From Thermodesulfobacterium sp. TA1 (GTDB taxonomy: Bacteria > Desulfobacterota > Thermodesulfobacteria > Thermodesulfobacteriales > Thermodesulfobacteriaceae): a stretch of DNA of 64,000 nucleotides. Numbering within the stretch: the stretch's first letter is position 1; each line of letters begins with the position of its first letter. Below, piece by piece: positions 8,449 through 16,034 of the stretch. A model generated the notes under the pieces. The model saw only the letters and a list, made by a program, of their open reading frames with translations. It did no database searches and was not told the DNA's origin. The translations under genes were made by a program, and so were the position numbers. Location of the stretch: contig NZ_CP043908.1 in the NCBI RefSeq assembly GCF_008630935.1, positions 1,178,001-1,242,000 on the forward strand, in the 5' to 3' direction.

Positions 8449-8449
8449 T
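8441..8449 (+). promoter_or_regulatory. Extended -10 promoter of aspS
   Basis: TGCTATAAT is a perfect extended -10 element (TG, one base, TATAAT) overlapping the tatD stop codon. No good -35 is seen, as is typical for extended -10 promoters. A transcript starting here would have a leader of roughly 40 bases before the aspS start at 8495, giving aspS independent expression inside the operon. Confidence 0.5.
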
Positions 8450-8494
8450 ATAAGGGCAATTTTTAAGTTTTAAGGTAAAAAGGAGGAGATTTAG

Positions 8495-10297
8495 ATGCGT
8501 CTTAAGAGAGAGGTTTATATAGGAGAGCTAAACAAAGACTTTATAGGAAGAGAAGTTACAGTGTCTGGATGGGTGCTTAGAAGACGTGACCACGGTGGTA
8601 TCATCTTCTTAGACTTAAGGGATAGGTCTGGTCTTCTTCAGGTAGTTTTTGAAGAAGACATAGACCCAGAGGTTCATGCTTTAGCTGACTCTATAAGGAT
8701 AGAATATGTAATAAGTGTAAGAGGAAAAATAAGAAAAAGGCCAGAAGGGATGGAAAACCCAAAAATCTCTACAGGAGACATAGAGCTGGTAGCCACTGAC
8801 GTAGAGATACATAATACCTCAAAAACCCCTCCTTTTCCTCTTGACGAAGACCTTTCAGAGGTTTCTGAGTCAATCCGTTTAAATTATCGTTATTTAGAAA
8901 TGAGAAGTCCCGACGGATTAACCCCTTTTATTTTTAGACATAAGGTAAACCATTGTATAAGAGAGTTTTTAAACATTAAGGGATTCTTAGAGATAGAAAC
9001 ACCCTATCTAACCAAAAGCACCCCAGAAGGTGCAAGAGACTATTTGGTCCCAAGTCGTCTTTATCCTGGTAAGTTTTATGCTTTACCTCAATCTCCTCAG
9101 CTTTTTAAACAGATTTTGATGGTAGCAGGGGTAGATAAATACTACCAAATTGTAAGATGTTTTAGGGACGAAGACCTAAGAGCAGATAGACAGCCTGAGT
9201 TTACTCAATTAGATATGGAAATGTCTTTTGTAGAAGAAACAGATGTAATGGCATTGATAGAGGAACTGATGGCTTACGTGTTTGAGAAAAACCTTGGAAT
9301 TAGCCTTTCCATCCCCTTTCCGGTGATAACCTTTGAAAAGGCTATGGAAGAATACGGCACAGACCGTCCTGACCTAAGGTTTGACTTGCGGTTAAAAGAT
9401 CTTTCTGAACTTTTTAAAGAAACTTCTTTTAAGGTCTTTCGTTTGGCTTTAGACGCAGGCGGTGTGATAAAAGGTTTAAAGGCTCCAGCCTCTTTTTCAA
9501 GAAAGGAATTAGACGATTTAACTAAATTTGCTCAAGACTTAGGAGCAAAAGGTCTTGCCTGGATAAAATATAATAAAAACGGTAGCTCTTTTGAAGAAAA
9601 ATGGAGCTCTCCTATCGTAAAATTCTTTGAACCCTCTCTTTTAGAGCGGTTAGCAGAAAGGTTTGAAACAGAAGAGGAACAGGCTACCTTCTTTTTTGTA
9701 GCCGACACTAAAGAGATAGCTAATTTGGTTTTAGGAGAACTAAGAAAACATATAGCTACCAAGCTTAACTTAATACCTCAAGGGACTTTTTCCTTTACCT
9801 GGGTAGTAGATTTTCCTCTTTTTGAATGGGACCCTGAAGAAAACAGACTGGTTTCGGTGCACCATCCCTTTACTCATCCTAAAGAGGAAGACCTTCATCT
9901 CTTAGACACCGATCCTTTAAAAGTGAGGTCTAAAGCCTATGATTTAGTGCTAAACGGTGTAGAAGTAGGCGGAGGGAGTATACGTATACATCGCAGAGAG
10001 CTTCAACAAAAGATTTTTAAACTGTTAAACATTTCTAACGAAGAAGCTGAAGAAAAATTTGGGTTCTTGCTTAATGCCTTAGAGTTTGGAGCCCCTCCTC
10101 ACGGAGGAATAGCCTTTGGACTTGACAGGTTAATCATGCTTATGCTTGGTAAAAAGAGCATAAGGGAGGTTATCGCCTTTCCCAAAACCCAAAGGGCACA
10201 ATGTCTACTTACCGGCGCACCTTCTGAAGTAAAAATAGAACAGATATTAGAATTACACCTTCTCCCTGGATGGGAAAAAAAGCCTAAACCTGAATGA
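8495..10297 (+). CDS. aspS: Aspartyl-tRNA synthetase
   Basis: Class II synthetase of 600 residues, the bacterial-type length with an anticodon-binding OB fold at the N-terminus (VSGWVLRRRDHGGIIFLDLRD), a GAD insertion domain in the middle and class II motif 2 (FRDEDLRADRQPEFTQLDMEMSF) and motif 3 (GGIAFGLDRLIMLM). Whether it is discriminating or also charges tRNA-Asn cannot be read reliably here. A strong AAAAGGAGGAG ribosome site precedes the ATG. The next gene overlaps its end by four bases. Confidence 0.97.
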   Translation: MRLKREVYIGELNKDFIGREVTVSGWVLRRRDHGGIIFLDLRDRSGLLQVVFEEDIDPEVHALADSIRIEYVISVRGKIRKRPEGMENPKISTGDIELVATDVEIHNTSKTPPFPLDEDLSEVSESIRLNYRYLEMRSPDGLTPFIFRHKVNHCIREFLNIKGFLEIETPYLTKSTPEGARDYLVPSRLYPGKFYALPQSPQLFKQILMVAGVDKYYQIVRCFRDEDLRADRQPEFTQLDMEMSFVEETDVMALIEELMAYVFEKNLGISLSIPFPVITFEKAMEEYGTDRPDLRFDLRLKDLSELFKETSFKVFRLALDAGGVIKGLKAPASFSRKELDDLTKFAQDLGAKGLAWIKYNKNGSSFEEKWSSPIVKFFEPSLLERLAERFETEEEQATFFFVADTKEIANLVLGELRKHIATKLNLIPQGTFSFTWVVDFPLFEWDPEENRLVSVHHPFTHPKEEDLHLLDTDPLKVRSKAYDLVLNGVEVGGGSIRIHRRELQQKIFKLLNISNEEAEEKFGFLLNALEFGAPPHGGIAFGLDRLIMLMLGKKSIREVIAFPKTQRAQCLLTGAPSEVKIEQILELHLLPGWEKKPKPE

Positions 10298-10746
10298 TAA
10301 AGTTTTTTTTAGAAGAAAGTCTTAAAGGTTTAGGAAAATGGCTCAGGTTTATAGGTTTTCAAGTGATTTTTTGTAAAGGTAAGATTACCGACCAAGAAAT
10401 CTTAAAACATAAAGATTGTTTTTTCTTGATAACCAGCCCTGAAACCGCATCTAAGTTAGAAAAAGCAGGGGTAAAATTTTTGCTTTTACCAAGAGAAAAC
10501 TTGAAAACTCAACTTAAACTTTGTATAAACCGTTTAAACCTTACAACAGACCTTCAACTTAACATTTGTACCTTATGTGGAACCGAACTTATCCCGGTAA
10601 ACAAAGAGGATTTTAAAGACCTTATTCCTGAAAAGGTCTATCGCTTTTATAATGAATTTAACTACTGTCCCCTTTGCCAAAAACTTTACTGGGAAGGAGA
10701 CCACATAAAAAGGCTTAAAGAAAAGTTTAAAAAGCTTATTTCTTAA
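10294..10746 (+). CDS. Mut7-C (PIN-like) and zinc-ribbon protein, divergent active site
   Basis: A 150-residue protein of the Mut7-C family (PIN-like RNase fold followed by a zinc ribbon). The C-terminal half matches well: CTLCG, then a Pro/Glu-Lys-Val-Tyr segment, then CPLCQKLYWEGDH. The N-terminal half keeps the KGLGKWLRFIGF helix, but the usual catalytic Asp of FLVD is Glu (FFLEE) and the usual LTRD is ITSPE, so an acidic catalytic residue seems missing. The protein may be a non-catalytic RNA- or protein-binding relative. It overlaps aspS by four bases (ATGA) and its end overlaps the convergent etfA by 11 bases. Confidence 0.75.
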   Translation: MIKFFLEESLKGLGKWLRFIGFQVIFCKGKITDQEILKHKDCFFLITSPETASKLEKAGVKFLLLPRENLKTQLKLCINRLNLTTDLQLNICTLCGTELIPVNKEDFKDLIPEKVYRFYNEFNYCPLCQKLYWEGDHIKRLKEKFKKLIS

Positions 10747-11743
10747 GTCTTTTTATCAAAAGATCTAACACTTTAGGAGCATCTCCTATCAATCCAAGAT
10801 GTGCCATCTTAACCAAAGGAGCTTCTTTATCGATGTTTACCGCCACGATATATTCTGAGTTTTCCATACCTACAGTATGTTGTAACGCCCCTGAGATCCC
10901 TAAACCTATATAAACCTTGGGTCTTACCGTTACCCCACTTATGCCTATCATCCTATCTTCTTCAACCCAACCCTCATAACATACCGGACGAGTGGCCCCT
11001 ACCTCGGCTCTAAGAACCTCTGCCAATTCAAAAAGTTTCTGAAAGTTTTCTTTAGACCTAAGTCCTCTTCCTCCAGCTATCACCACTTTAGCCGTAGAGA
11101 GTCTGTTAGGTTGTTTTGCAGCCGGCGTAAACCTCCTAACCTTAAGCTTACTTACCCACGAAAAATCAGAAGGCATCTCTACTTCAAAAAACTTAGGTTC
11201 TTTTTCGCCATAGATAGCAGAAAACGCACCTATAGATAAGGTTGCCATCACAGGACTGGTGTTAGAAATAAGCTTAGCGATGATGTTTTCTCCGTAAGTA
11301 GGCCTTGTCATTACTATCTTTCCATCTTCTATCTCTAAATGGTTAACATGGGCACAAAGGCCTAAATTTAACCTACCTGCTATCCGAGGAGCTAAAGAGC
11401 ACCCTATCGAGGTTGCAGGAAAAAACAAACCACAAGGATCGGTAGCTTTTACCATTTCCACCAAAACTTCAGCATATAAATCATCTCTAAAATGAGCCAG
11501 TTCTTGATGACAAACCATCCAAATTTCATCGGCTATACATTTTTTAAGTAGTTCTAAATCTTTAAAAGAATCTACATCATCTATCAGACATACAAGGACT
11601 ACTTTTTTGTTCAGTTTTAAACCTAAATCTTTCAAAGGGGTTAAAATCTCTATGGATGAAGGATGTAACATTCCTTGAAAGACCTCACCAAAGGCTATAA
11701 GATTTCCCTTCTCAAGATTTTCTAATCTATATTTTTTAAACAT
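10736..11743 (-). CDS. etfA: Electron transfer flavoprotein subunit alpha
   Basis: FAD-binding subunit of the heterodimeric electron carrier for acyl-CoA dehydrogenases. The 335 residues contain the C-terminal FAD domain motif VVIAGGRGLRSKENF, GATRPVCYEGWVEEDRMIGISG and YIGLGISGALQHTVGM, which end with the DAPKVLDLL helix. It begins nine bases after etfB and is last in the acd-etfB-etfA operon. No electron-bifurcating partner or ETF:quinone oxidoreductase is visible in the window. Confidence 0.95.
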   Translation of the reverse strand: MFKKYRLENLEKGNLIAFGEVFQGMLHPSSIEILTPLKDLGLKLNKKVVLVCLIDDVDSFKDLELLKKCIADEIWMVCHQELAHFRDDLYAEVLVEMVKATDPCGLFFPATSIGCSLAPRIAGRLNLGLCAHVNHLEIEDGKIVMTRPTYGENIIAKLISNTSPVMATLSIGAFSAIYGEKEPKFFEVEMPSDFSWVSKLKVRRFTPAAKQPNRLSTAKVVIAGGRGLRSKENFQKLFELAEVLRAEVGATRPVCYEGWVEEDRMIGISGVTVRPKVYIGLGISGALQHTVGMENSEYIVAVNIDKEAPLVKMAHLGLIGDAPKVLDLLIKRLKK

Positions 11744-11752
11744 ATCCCACCT

Positions 11753-12547
11753 CTAAGGATTGATTATTCCTTTTTGTTCTAAAACTGAAACAAGTTTTTC
11801 TACCAAAAAGGAAGGATCTCCTTCTATCACCTGGCCTTTAATTTCTATCTTTTTCTCAAAAACGTCTACTACTTGGGTAGGTGACCCATTAAGACCTAAT
11901 CTTTCAGGGATTAAATCCAAATCATTAGCGGCAAGAACCATCGGTTCCTTTACCTTGGCTTCTAAAAGTCTTTTTAAAGAAGGCGGTCTTAAATAGTCAA
12001 AAGCCTCAGGTAAAATAGAAGCTACAAAAGGAGGGTTTACTTCTAACTCCTCTTCTCCGTATTCTGTTTGGCGGATTACCACCCAACTATTTTCTTCTTT
12101 ATAGATAGCTTTAACATGGGTAAGAGAGGGTAGTTCAAGTAAAGCTGCGGTTTCTGGAGGGACTTGTGAAGTCTCTCCGTCTATAGATTTAAGCCCCATA
12201 AGCACCAAAGAATAAGGCGACAACCTTTTAATAGCCTGAGCAAGCACATAACTGGTAGCCAAGGTATCTGAACCAGCAAAGGCTCTATCAGATAAAAGTA
12301 CCATCTCATCGGCTACTATCCCATATACCTCTTTTAAAAGAGGTATTACATTGGGAGGTCCCATAGTAATAACATAAACTTTAAAACCGTAAGTTTCTTT
12401 AAGCCGGGCTGTCATCTCTATTGCTTGTCTGTCAGGTGGGTTAAGGATTAACTCTAAACTTTCTCTTTTTAAGGTGTGGGTCTTAGGGTCTACTTTGACT
12501 GTGCCTGGCTTAGGCACTCCTTTTATACAAAGAATTATTTTTTCCAT
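11753..12547 (-). CDS. etfB: Electron transfer flavoprotein subunit beta
   Basis: AMP-binding subunit of ETF. The protein begins MEKIILCIKGVPKPGTVKVD and contains the AMP-loop region (RAFAGSDTLATSYVLAQAI), GLKSIDGETSQVPPETAALL and the family end. I chose the ATG at 12547 because it gives the standard family N-terminus and has a GGGG stretch six bases upstream; an alternative in-frame ATG at 12559 adds four residues and overlaps the acd end. It lies between acd and etfA in one transcript. Confidence 0.92.
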   Translation of the reverse strand: MEKIILCIKGVPKPGTVKVDPKTHTLKRESLELILNPPDRQAIEMTARLKETYGFKVYVITMGPPNVIPLLKEVYGIVADEMVLLSDRAFAGSDTLATSYVLAQAIKRLSPYSLVLMGLKSIDGETSQVPPETAALLELPSLTHVKAIYKEENSWVVIRQTEYGEEELEVNPPFVASILPEAFDYLRPPSLKRLLEAKVKEPMVLAANDLDLIPERLGLNGSPTQVVDVFEKKIEIKGQVIEGDPSFLVEKLVSVLEQKGIINP

Positions 12548-12560
12548 CTCTAACCCCATT

Positions 12561-13712
12561 TTATTTATAGTATTTGAGAAGTTCTCTGGCTATCACATTT
12601 CTTTGGATCTCGTTGGTTCCTTCATAAATCTGCAAGCATTTTGCGTCTCTAAAGTATTTTTGCACAGGATAATCCCTCATATATCCCAAACCACCCATCA
12701 TTTGGATGGCCCTTTCTGTGACCCACATAGCCATGTCTGTAGCAAAACATTTTACCATAGAAGAAGCTCCAGAAAAATCTTTAGCTCCTCGGTCTATAAA
12801 TCTTGCCACACTATAAAGTAAGCTTCTTGCTGCCTCTATTTTCATCGCCATTTCAGCAAAGGTATGACTCACTGCTTGAAACTGATAAACCGGTTGACCA
12901 AACTGAATCCTTGATGCAGCATGCTTTAAAGAAACCTCCATTGCAGCCTGGGCTATACCTACAGCCTGTGCTCCTGCTCCGCATCTGGCATAATCTAATG
13001 TTTTTAAAGCTACGATAAAACCCATACCCTCTCTGGCGATTAGTCTTGATTTAGGGATTACACAATCGTTAAAAAAAAGCTCGGTAGTAACCGAGGCCCT
13101 TAAACCTAACTTTTTCTCTTTCTTTCCTACTGAAAACCCTGGATCTCCCTTTTCTACAATAAAAGCACTAGCCCCTCGAGCCCCTTTAGAAGGATCTGTA
13201 AGAGCTATAACTACATAGATATCAGCAATACCTCCGTTGGTTATCCACTGTTTTACTCCGTTTAATATATAATATTCCCCTTCTTTTTTGGCAGTGGTTT
13301 TTATACCAAAGGCATCGCTTCCTGCTTGAGGTTCTGTTAAAGCAAAAGCACAAAGACTTTCTCCTTTAGCGATGCGAGGTAAATACTGAGATTTTTGTTC
13401 TTCATTACCAAAAAAAATAATAGGATAAGCCCCAAGAAAAGAAGCAGCGTAAGTAGTAGATATTCCAGCACAATAGTAAGAAAGATGCTCCACCGCAAGG
13501 CACATCTCTAAACTCCCCCAGCCTAAACCACCATACTCCTTAGGGACGATTATCCCAAAAAAATCTGCTTGGGCTAAAGCTTTGATAGGTGTTTCATCAT
13601 AAATTTCTCTTTCGTCCCAATCTAAAGCATAAGGTTTGATATACTCTTCTCCAATCCTCTTTATAAGCTCAACTAGCATCTTTTGATCTTCATTCAACCC
13701 ATAATCAACCAT
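12561..13712 (-). CDS. Acyl-CoA dehydrogenase
   Basis: FAD enzyme of 383 residues that forms an alpha,beta double bond in an acyl-CoA and passes electrons to ETF, encoded directly downstream. It shows the acyl-CoA dehydrogenase signatures CAFALTEPQAGSDAFGI (FAD/substrate loop), QWITNGG and the C-terminal QIYEGTNEIQRN, where Glu364 is the expected catalytic base of short/medium-chain enzymes. No thiolase, hydratase or CoA ligase gene is nearby, so a full beta-oxidation locus is absent; a substrate such as glutaryl-, butyryl- or isovaleryl-CoA cannot be chosen from sequence. Confidence 0.93.
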   Translation of the reverse strand: MVDYGLNEDQKMLVELIKRIGEEYIKPYALDWDEREIYDETPIKALAQADFFGIIVPKEYGGLGWGSLEMCLAVEHLSYYCAGISTTYAASFLGAYPIIFFGNEEQKSQYLPRIAKGESLCAFALTEPQAGSDAFGIKTTAKKEGEYYILNGVKQWITNGGIADIYVVIALTDPSKGARGASAFIVEKGDPGFSVGKKEKKLGLRASVTTELFFNDCVIPKSRLIAREGMGFIVALKTLDYARCGAGAQAVGIAQAAMEVSLKHAASRIQFGQPVYQFQAVSHTFAEMAMKIEAARSLLYSVARFIDRGAKDFSGASSMVKCFATDMAMWVTERAIQMMGGLGYMRDYPVQKYFRDAKCLQIYEGTNEIQRNVIARELLKYYK

Positions 13713-13747
13713 AAAAACACCCCTTCAAAAAATCCAAAATTTTCTCT

Positions 13748-13775
13748 ATTTTACTAAAAAAATCCCGTTAAGCAA
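13748..13775 (-). promoter_or_regulatory. Promoter of the acd-etfB-etfA operon
   Basis: On the minus strand TTGCTT (13775-13770), 16 bases and TAAAAT (13753-13748) lie about 35 bases before the acyl-CoA dehydrogenase start, immediately after the terminator that ends the upstream comEA-like gene. Confidence 0.5.
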
Positions 13776-13778
13776 GAC

Positions 13779-13814
13779 AAAAACCAAGATCTATGAGAAA
13801 ATTCTCTATCTTGG
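13779..13814 (-). terminator. Terminator after the comEA-like gene
   Basis: Minus-strand hairpin with outer stem CCAAGAT/ATCTTGG (13814-13808 with 13790-13784), an inner GAGAA/TTCTC stem, and then TTTTTG. It separates the comEA-like gene from the acd operon on the same strand. Confidence 0.7.
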
Positions 13815-13910
13815 GGCAATAACCATTAGTTTTCTATGGGTTAATCAAGGTTTTTTACTAACCAAAACAAGCAACCACTTGGTATTTATCTATTTTAGGT
13901 TAACAATTTG

Positions 13911-14402
13911 TTAAGGATTTACAGGTCTTAACGAATGTCTATATTTTAGAGGAACACTTTCAGGAAATTGGGTATAATGAATTTTTCCTTTTTCATCTAC
14001 ATAATAATAGATCAAAGGTTTAAAAGAAGAACTATTAAAGGTATTTTTACCTTTAGCTTTAGTATTTTCTTTTTTATCTTGTTTAACCTTCTCTCCCTCT
14101 TCTCCCAAGGTAAGATAAGATCTTAACAACTGTATCTTTTTAGGACCAAGACCCTTTACCTTTTCTAAATCTTCCCAAGACTTAAATGGGCCGTTTTTTT
14201 CTCGATAATCTACGATGGCTTGAGCGGTTTTTTTGCCGATACCAGGAAGTTTTTCAAGCTCTTCTACTGTAGCTTGATTTACGTCTAACTTTTTAGCTAA
14301 CCCTACAGAAGTTAAAAACAAATAAATTATAGAAAATAATAGAAAAGAAAAAACTAAAGAATAAAAGGGGTGAGTAATCCCACCCCTTTTATAAAAAAAC
14401 AT
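13911..14402 (-). CDS. ComEA-like helix-hairpin-helix protein
   Basis: A 163-residue exported protein. Residues 5-36 look like a signal peptide or membrane anchor (KRGG, then a long hydrophobic run ending SVGLA). Residues 37-97 hold two helix-hairpin-helix motifs (LDVNQATVEELEKLPGIGKKTAQAIVDYRE and LEKVKGLGPKKIQLL) as in ComEA, which binds incoming DNA. The end (YYYVDEKGKIHYTQFPESVP) resembles DUF4124-type domains. A comEC gene lies at 32-34 kb, so DNA uptake is a plausible role. The dsrC terminator hairpin lies within codons 4-14 and the ribosome site is poor, so expression is probably low. Later TTG starts would destroy the signal peptide. Confidence 0.75.
   Translation of the reverse strand: MFFYKRGGITHPFYSLVFSFLLFSIIYLFLTSVGLAKKLDVNQATVEELEKLPGIGKKTAQAIVDYREKNGPFKSWEDLEKVKGLGPKKIQLLRSYLTLGEEGEKVKQDKKENTKAKGKNTFNSSSFKPLIYYYVDEKGKIHYTQFPESVPLKYRHSLRPVNP
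14350..14392 (-). terminator. Terminator of dsrC, overlapping the start of the comEA-like gene
   Basis: Minus strand: a 12-bp perfect stem (14392-14381 with 14372-14361, outer bases AT, core AAAGGGGTG) with an eight-base loop, followed by a T-rich tract (TCTTTAGTTTTTTC). It starts 20 bases after the dsrC stop codon, the usual place for a terminator, but lies within the first codons of the next gene. Confidence 0.75.
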
Positions 14403-14411
14403 TGTTATCTT

Positions 14412-14732
14412 TTACACACACCCAGTAGGTTTAGGTAATCCAGCCATTTTACAAGCTCCTTTTCCAGGACCAGAGGGGAACAATTCATAAATCTTCTTTA
14501 AAGGAAAACCTGTTACTTTAGATAAAATCCTAACCATAGGGGCTACGCCGTTCTTTTTGTAATAGTCCTGAAGAACGTTAATAACTTTCCAATGCTCTTC
14601 GGTTAACTCCTGAATACCTTCTAACTCTTTTACATACTCAACCCATTCTTGACACCAAGCATCAAGACCACCTGCTAAGAAACCGTCTTCATCTACTTCA
14701 AAAACCTTACCTTTGTACTCAACTGTTGGCAT
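14412..14732 (-). CDS. dsrC: DsrC, sulfur-carrier protein of dissimilatory sulfite reduction
   Basis: Small protein that accepts sulfur from the DsrAB sulfite reductase and returns as a trisulfide to the DsrMKJOP membrane complex. The 106 residues include DGFLAGGLDAWCQEW and the C-terminal arm with both redox cysteines, Cys94 and the penultimate Cys105 (C-x10-C), which marks true DsrC rather than TusE/RspA relatives. The start is the ATG at 14732: AAGGAGGTG lies just upstream, and a GTG at 14741 that would add three residues is part of that ribosome site. It stands alone behind its own promoter, as dsrC commonly does in sulfate reducers. Confidence 0.96.
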   Translation of the reverse strand: MPTVEYKGKVFEVDEDGFLAGGLDAWCQEWVEYVKELEGIQELTEEHWKVINVLQDYYKKNGVAPMVRILSKVTGFPLKKIYELFPSGPGKGACKMAGLPKPTGCV

Positions 14733-14812
14733 ACCTAACACCTCCTTTTATTTTTTAATTAAACCCTTTTTTCAAAAATATTTAAAACTTTAAAACTTAC
14801 TTTTGTATCTTA

Positions 14813-14840
14813 TTTTTATATGTTTTTAAAAAAAAGTCAA
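14813..14840 (-). promoter_or_regulatory. Promoter of dsrC
   Basis: Minus strand: TTGACT (14840-14835) followed by T and A tracts and TAAAAA (14818-14813) after 16 bases; TATAAA at a 14-base spacing is an alternative. The leader to the ATG at 14732 is about 75 bases. The long A/T-rich tracts next to the -35 resemble the atp and asmA promoters here. Confidence 0.5.
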
Positions 14841-14848
14841 GGGTAATT

Positions 14849-15301
14849 TTAAAAAATTTCTTTAACCATAGGTATCTCATCACAGTCGGGAAATTTGGTA
14901 CATTTTACACAATCTGACCATACCTTATAAGGTAGCTCAGACTTATTAACTCTTACAAAACCTATTTTCTCAAAAAAAGCAGGTACCCTGGTTAACACAA
15001 AAACCTTCGGTATTTCAAGCTCTTTAGCCTCATCTAAACAAGCCATTACCAGGGCTAAACCAATACCTCTTTTTTGATACTCTTCACTTACCACCAAAGA
15101 TCTTATCTCTGCTAAATCTTCCCAGCAAATCTGTAAAGCACAAGCAGCTACTATCAAATCCTTCTCTTGATAAACAAAAAAATCCCTCACGTGTTCGTAT
15201 AACTCTGATAAAGGCCTAGGGATAACATCCCCTTTTTTAGAAAAATGTAAAATCAGTTTATAGATATATTTTATATCTGAAAGTTTGGCCTTTCTTATCA
15301 A
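14849..15301 (-). CDS. ArgA-like amino-acid N-acetyltransferase (GNAT family)
   Basis: A 150-residue single-domain GNAT protein. It has the acetyl-CoA loop EEYQKRGIGLALV at about 79-91 and AEIRSLVV before it, and resembles the short stand-alone N-acetylglutamate synthases found in many bacteria that lack the kinase-like domain of E. coli ArgA, including the VWSDCVKCTKFPDCDEIPM end. If so, it makes N-acetylglutamate, the first step of arginine synthesis. Three cysteines in that tail could bind a metal. It follows the SPOR gene and argS in the minus-strand run. Confidence 0.8.
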   Translation of the reverse strand: MIRKAKLSDIKYIYKLILHFSKKGDVIPRPLSELYEHVRDFFVYQEKDLIVAACALQICWEDLAEIRSLVVSEEYQKRGIGLALVMACLDEAKELEIPKVFVLTRVPAFFEKIGFVRVNKSELPYKVWSDCVKCTKFPDCDEIPMVKEIF

Positions 15302-15326
15302 ATTAAAATCCTCTTCTCACCAAAAC

Positions 15327-16016
15327 TTATTTTAGCTCTACCACAAAAGGTTTACTTACCCCAAGGTCAGAGGCTACTTTCGAAACTGCCTTTTCTGCTT
15401 CTTCTCTATTAGAGTATCTACCTACATAAACTTTGTAAAGGGTTTTCCCTTCAGAAGCTACAGCCTTTACCGTAACTGGATATCCTTTCTTTTCAGCTAA
15501 GGCTCTTAACTTTTCAGCAGATTCTTTCTGAGAAAAAGCTCCTACTTGAAGCCCAAAGGTTCCTTTTTTTATCTGGTTAGAGAGCTGAGCAACCTCTTTA
15601 GTCTTAGAGGTTGTTTCTTTTGGTTTAGTAGGTTCCTTTACTTCAATTTCTTTAGACTTAACTACCGACTTTTTTTCTGTTATTTTAGCTTCGGTTTTAT
15701 TTTCTTGGTATACAGGTTGAGGGGGTGGTACAAAGGCTTGAGTAGAAGCGTTATCTTTAAAGTCAACAGGCTGCTCAGCGGTTGCATTAGCAGGTGGAGG
15801 AGGTGGGAGGGTTACGGTTTCGTTGGTTGGTTGAGAGGATTGAGTAACATTGATAGCAGCAGTTTCAAAAGTGGCGTTTTCCTGTTCTTTAGGACCTATT
15901 TTACTTCCTACCCAAACCCCTATGATAAAACTCCAAACCAATAAACATAAACCAAAAAGGATGATAAAAACTAAAGCTACCCGACTTACCTCTATTTTAA
16001 CCTTCTTTCCCTCCAT
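15327..16016 (-). CDS. SPOR domain-containing membrane protein
   Basis: A 229-residue bitopic protein: a short basic cytoplasmic tail, one membrane segment (residues about 12-33), a long Pro/Thr/Gln/Lys-rich linker with PPPPPPANAT, and a C-terminal SPOR domain (about 150-229; FGLQVGAFSQKESAEKLRALAEKKGYPV ... YKVYVGRYSNREEAEKAVSKV). SPOR domains bind denuded peptidoglycan at the division septum, so a role in cell division is likely (FtsN/DedD-like architecture). It starts 18 bases after argS on the same strand. Confidence 0.88.
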   Translation of the reverse strand: MEGKKVKIEVSRVALVFIILFGLCLLVWSFIIGVWVGSKIGPKEQENATFETAAINVTQSSQPTNETVTLPPPPPANATAEQPVDFKDNASTQAFVPPPQPVYQENKTEAKITEKKSVVKSKEIEVKEPTKPKETTSKTKEVAQLSNQIKKGTFGLQVGAFSQKESAEKLRALAEKKGYPVTVKAVASEGKTLYKVYVGRYSNREEAEKAVSKVASDLGVSKPFVVELK

Positions 16017-16034
16017 AATCTGTAACCTCCTTTT

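Noticed and set aside
14739-14741. GTG start for dsrC, three codons upstream
   Set aside because: The GTG is part of the AAGGAGGTG ribosome site, and the ATG at 14732 gives the standard DsrC N-terminus.
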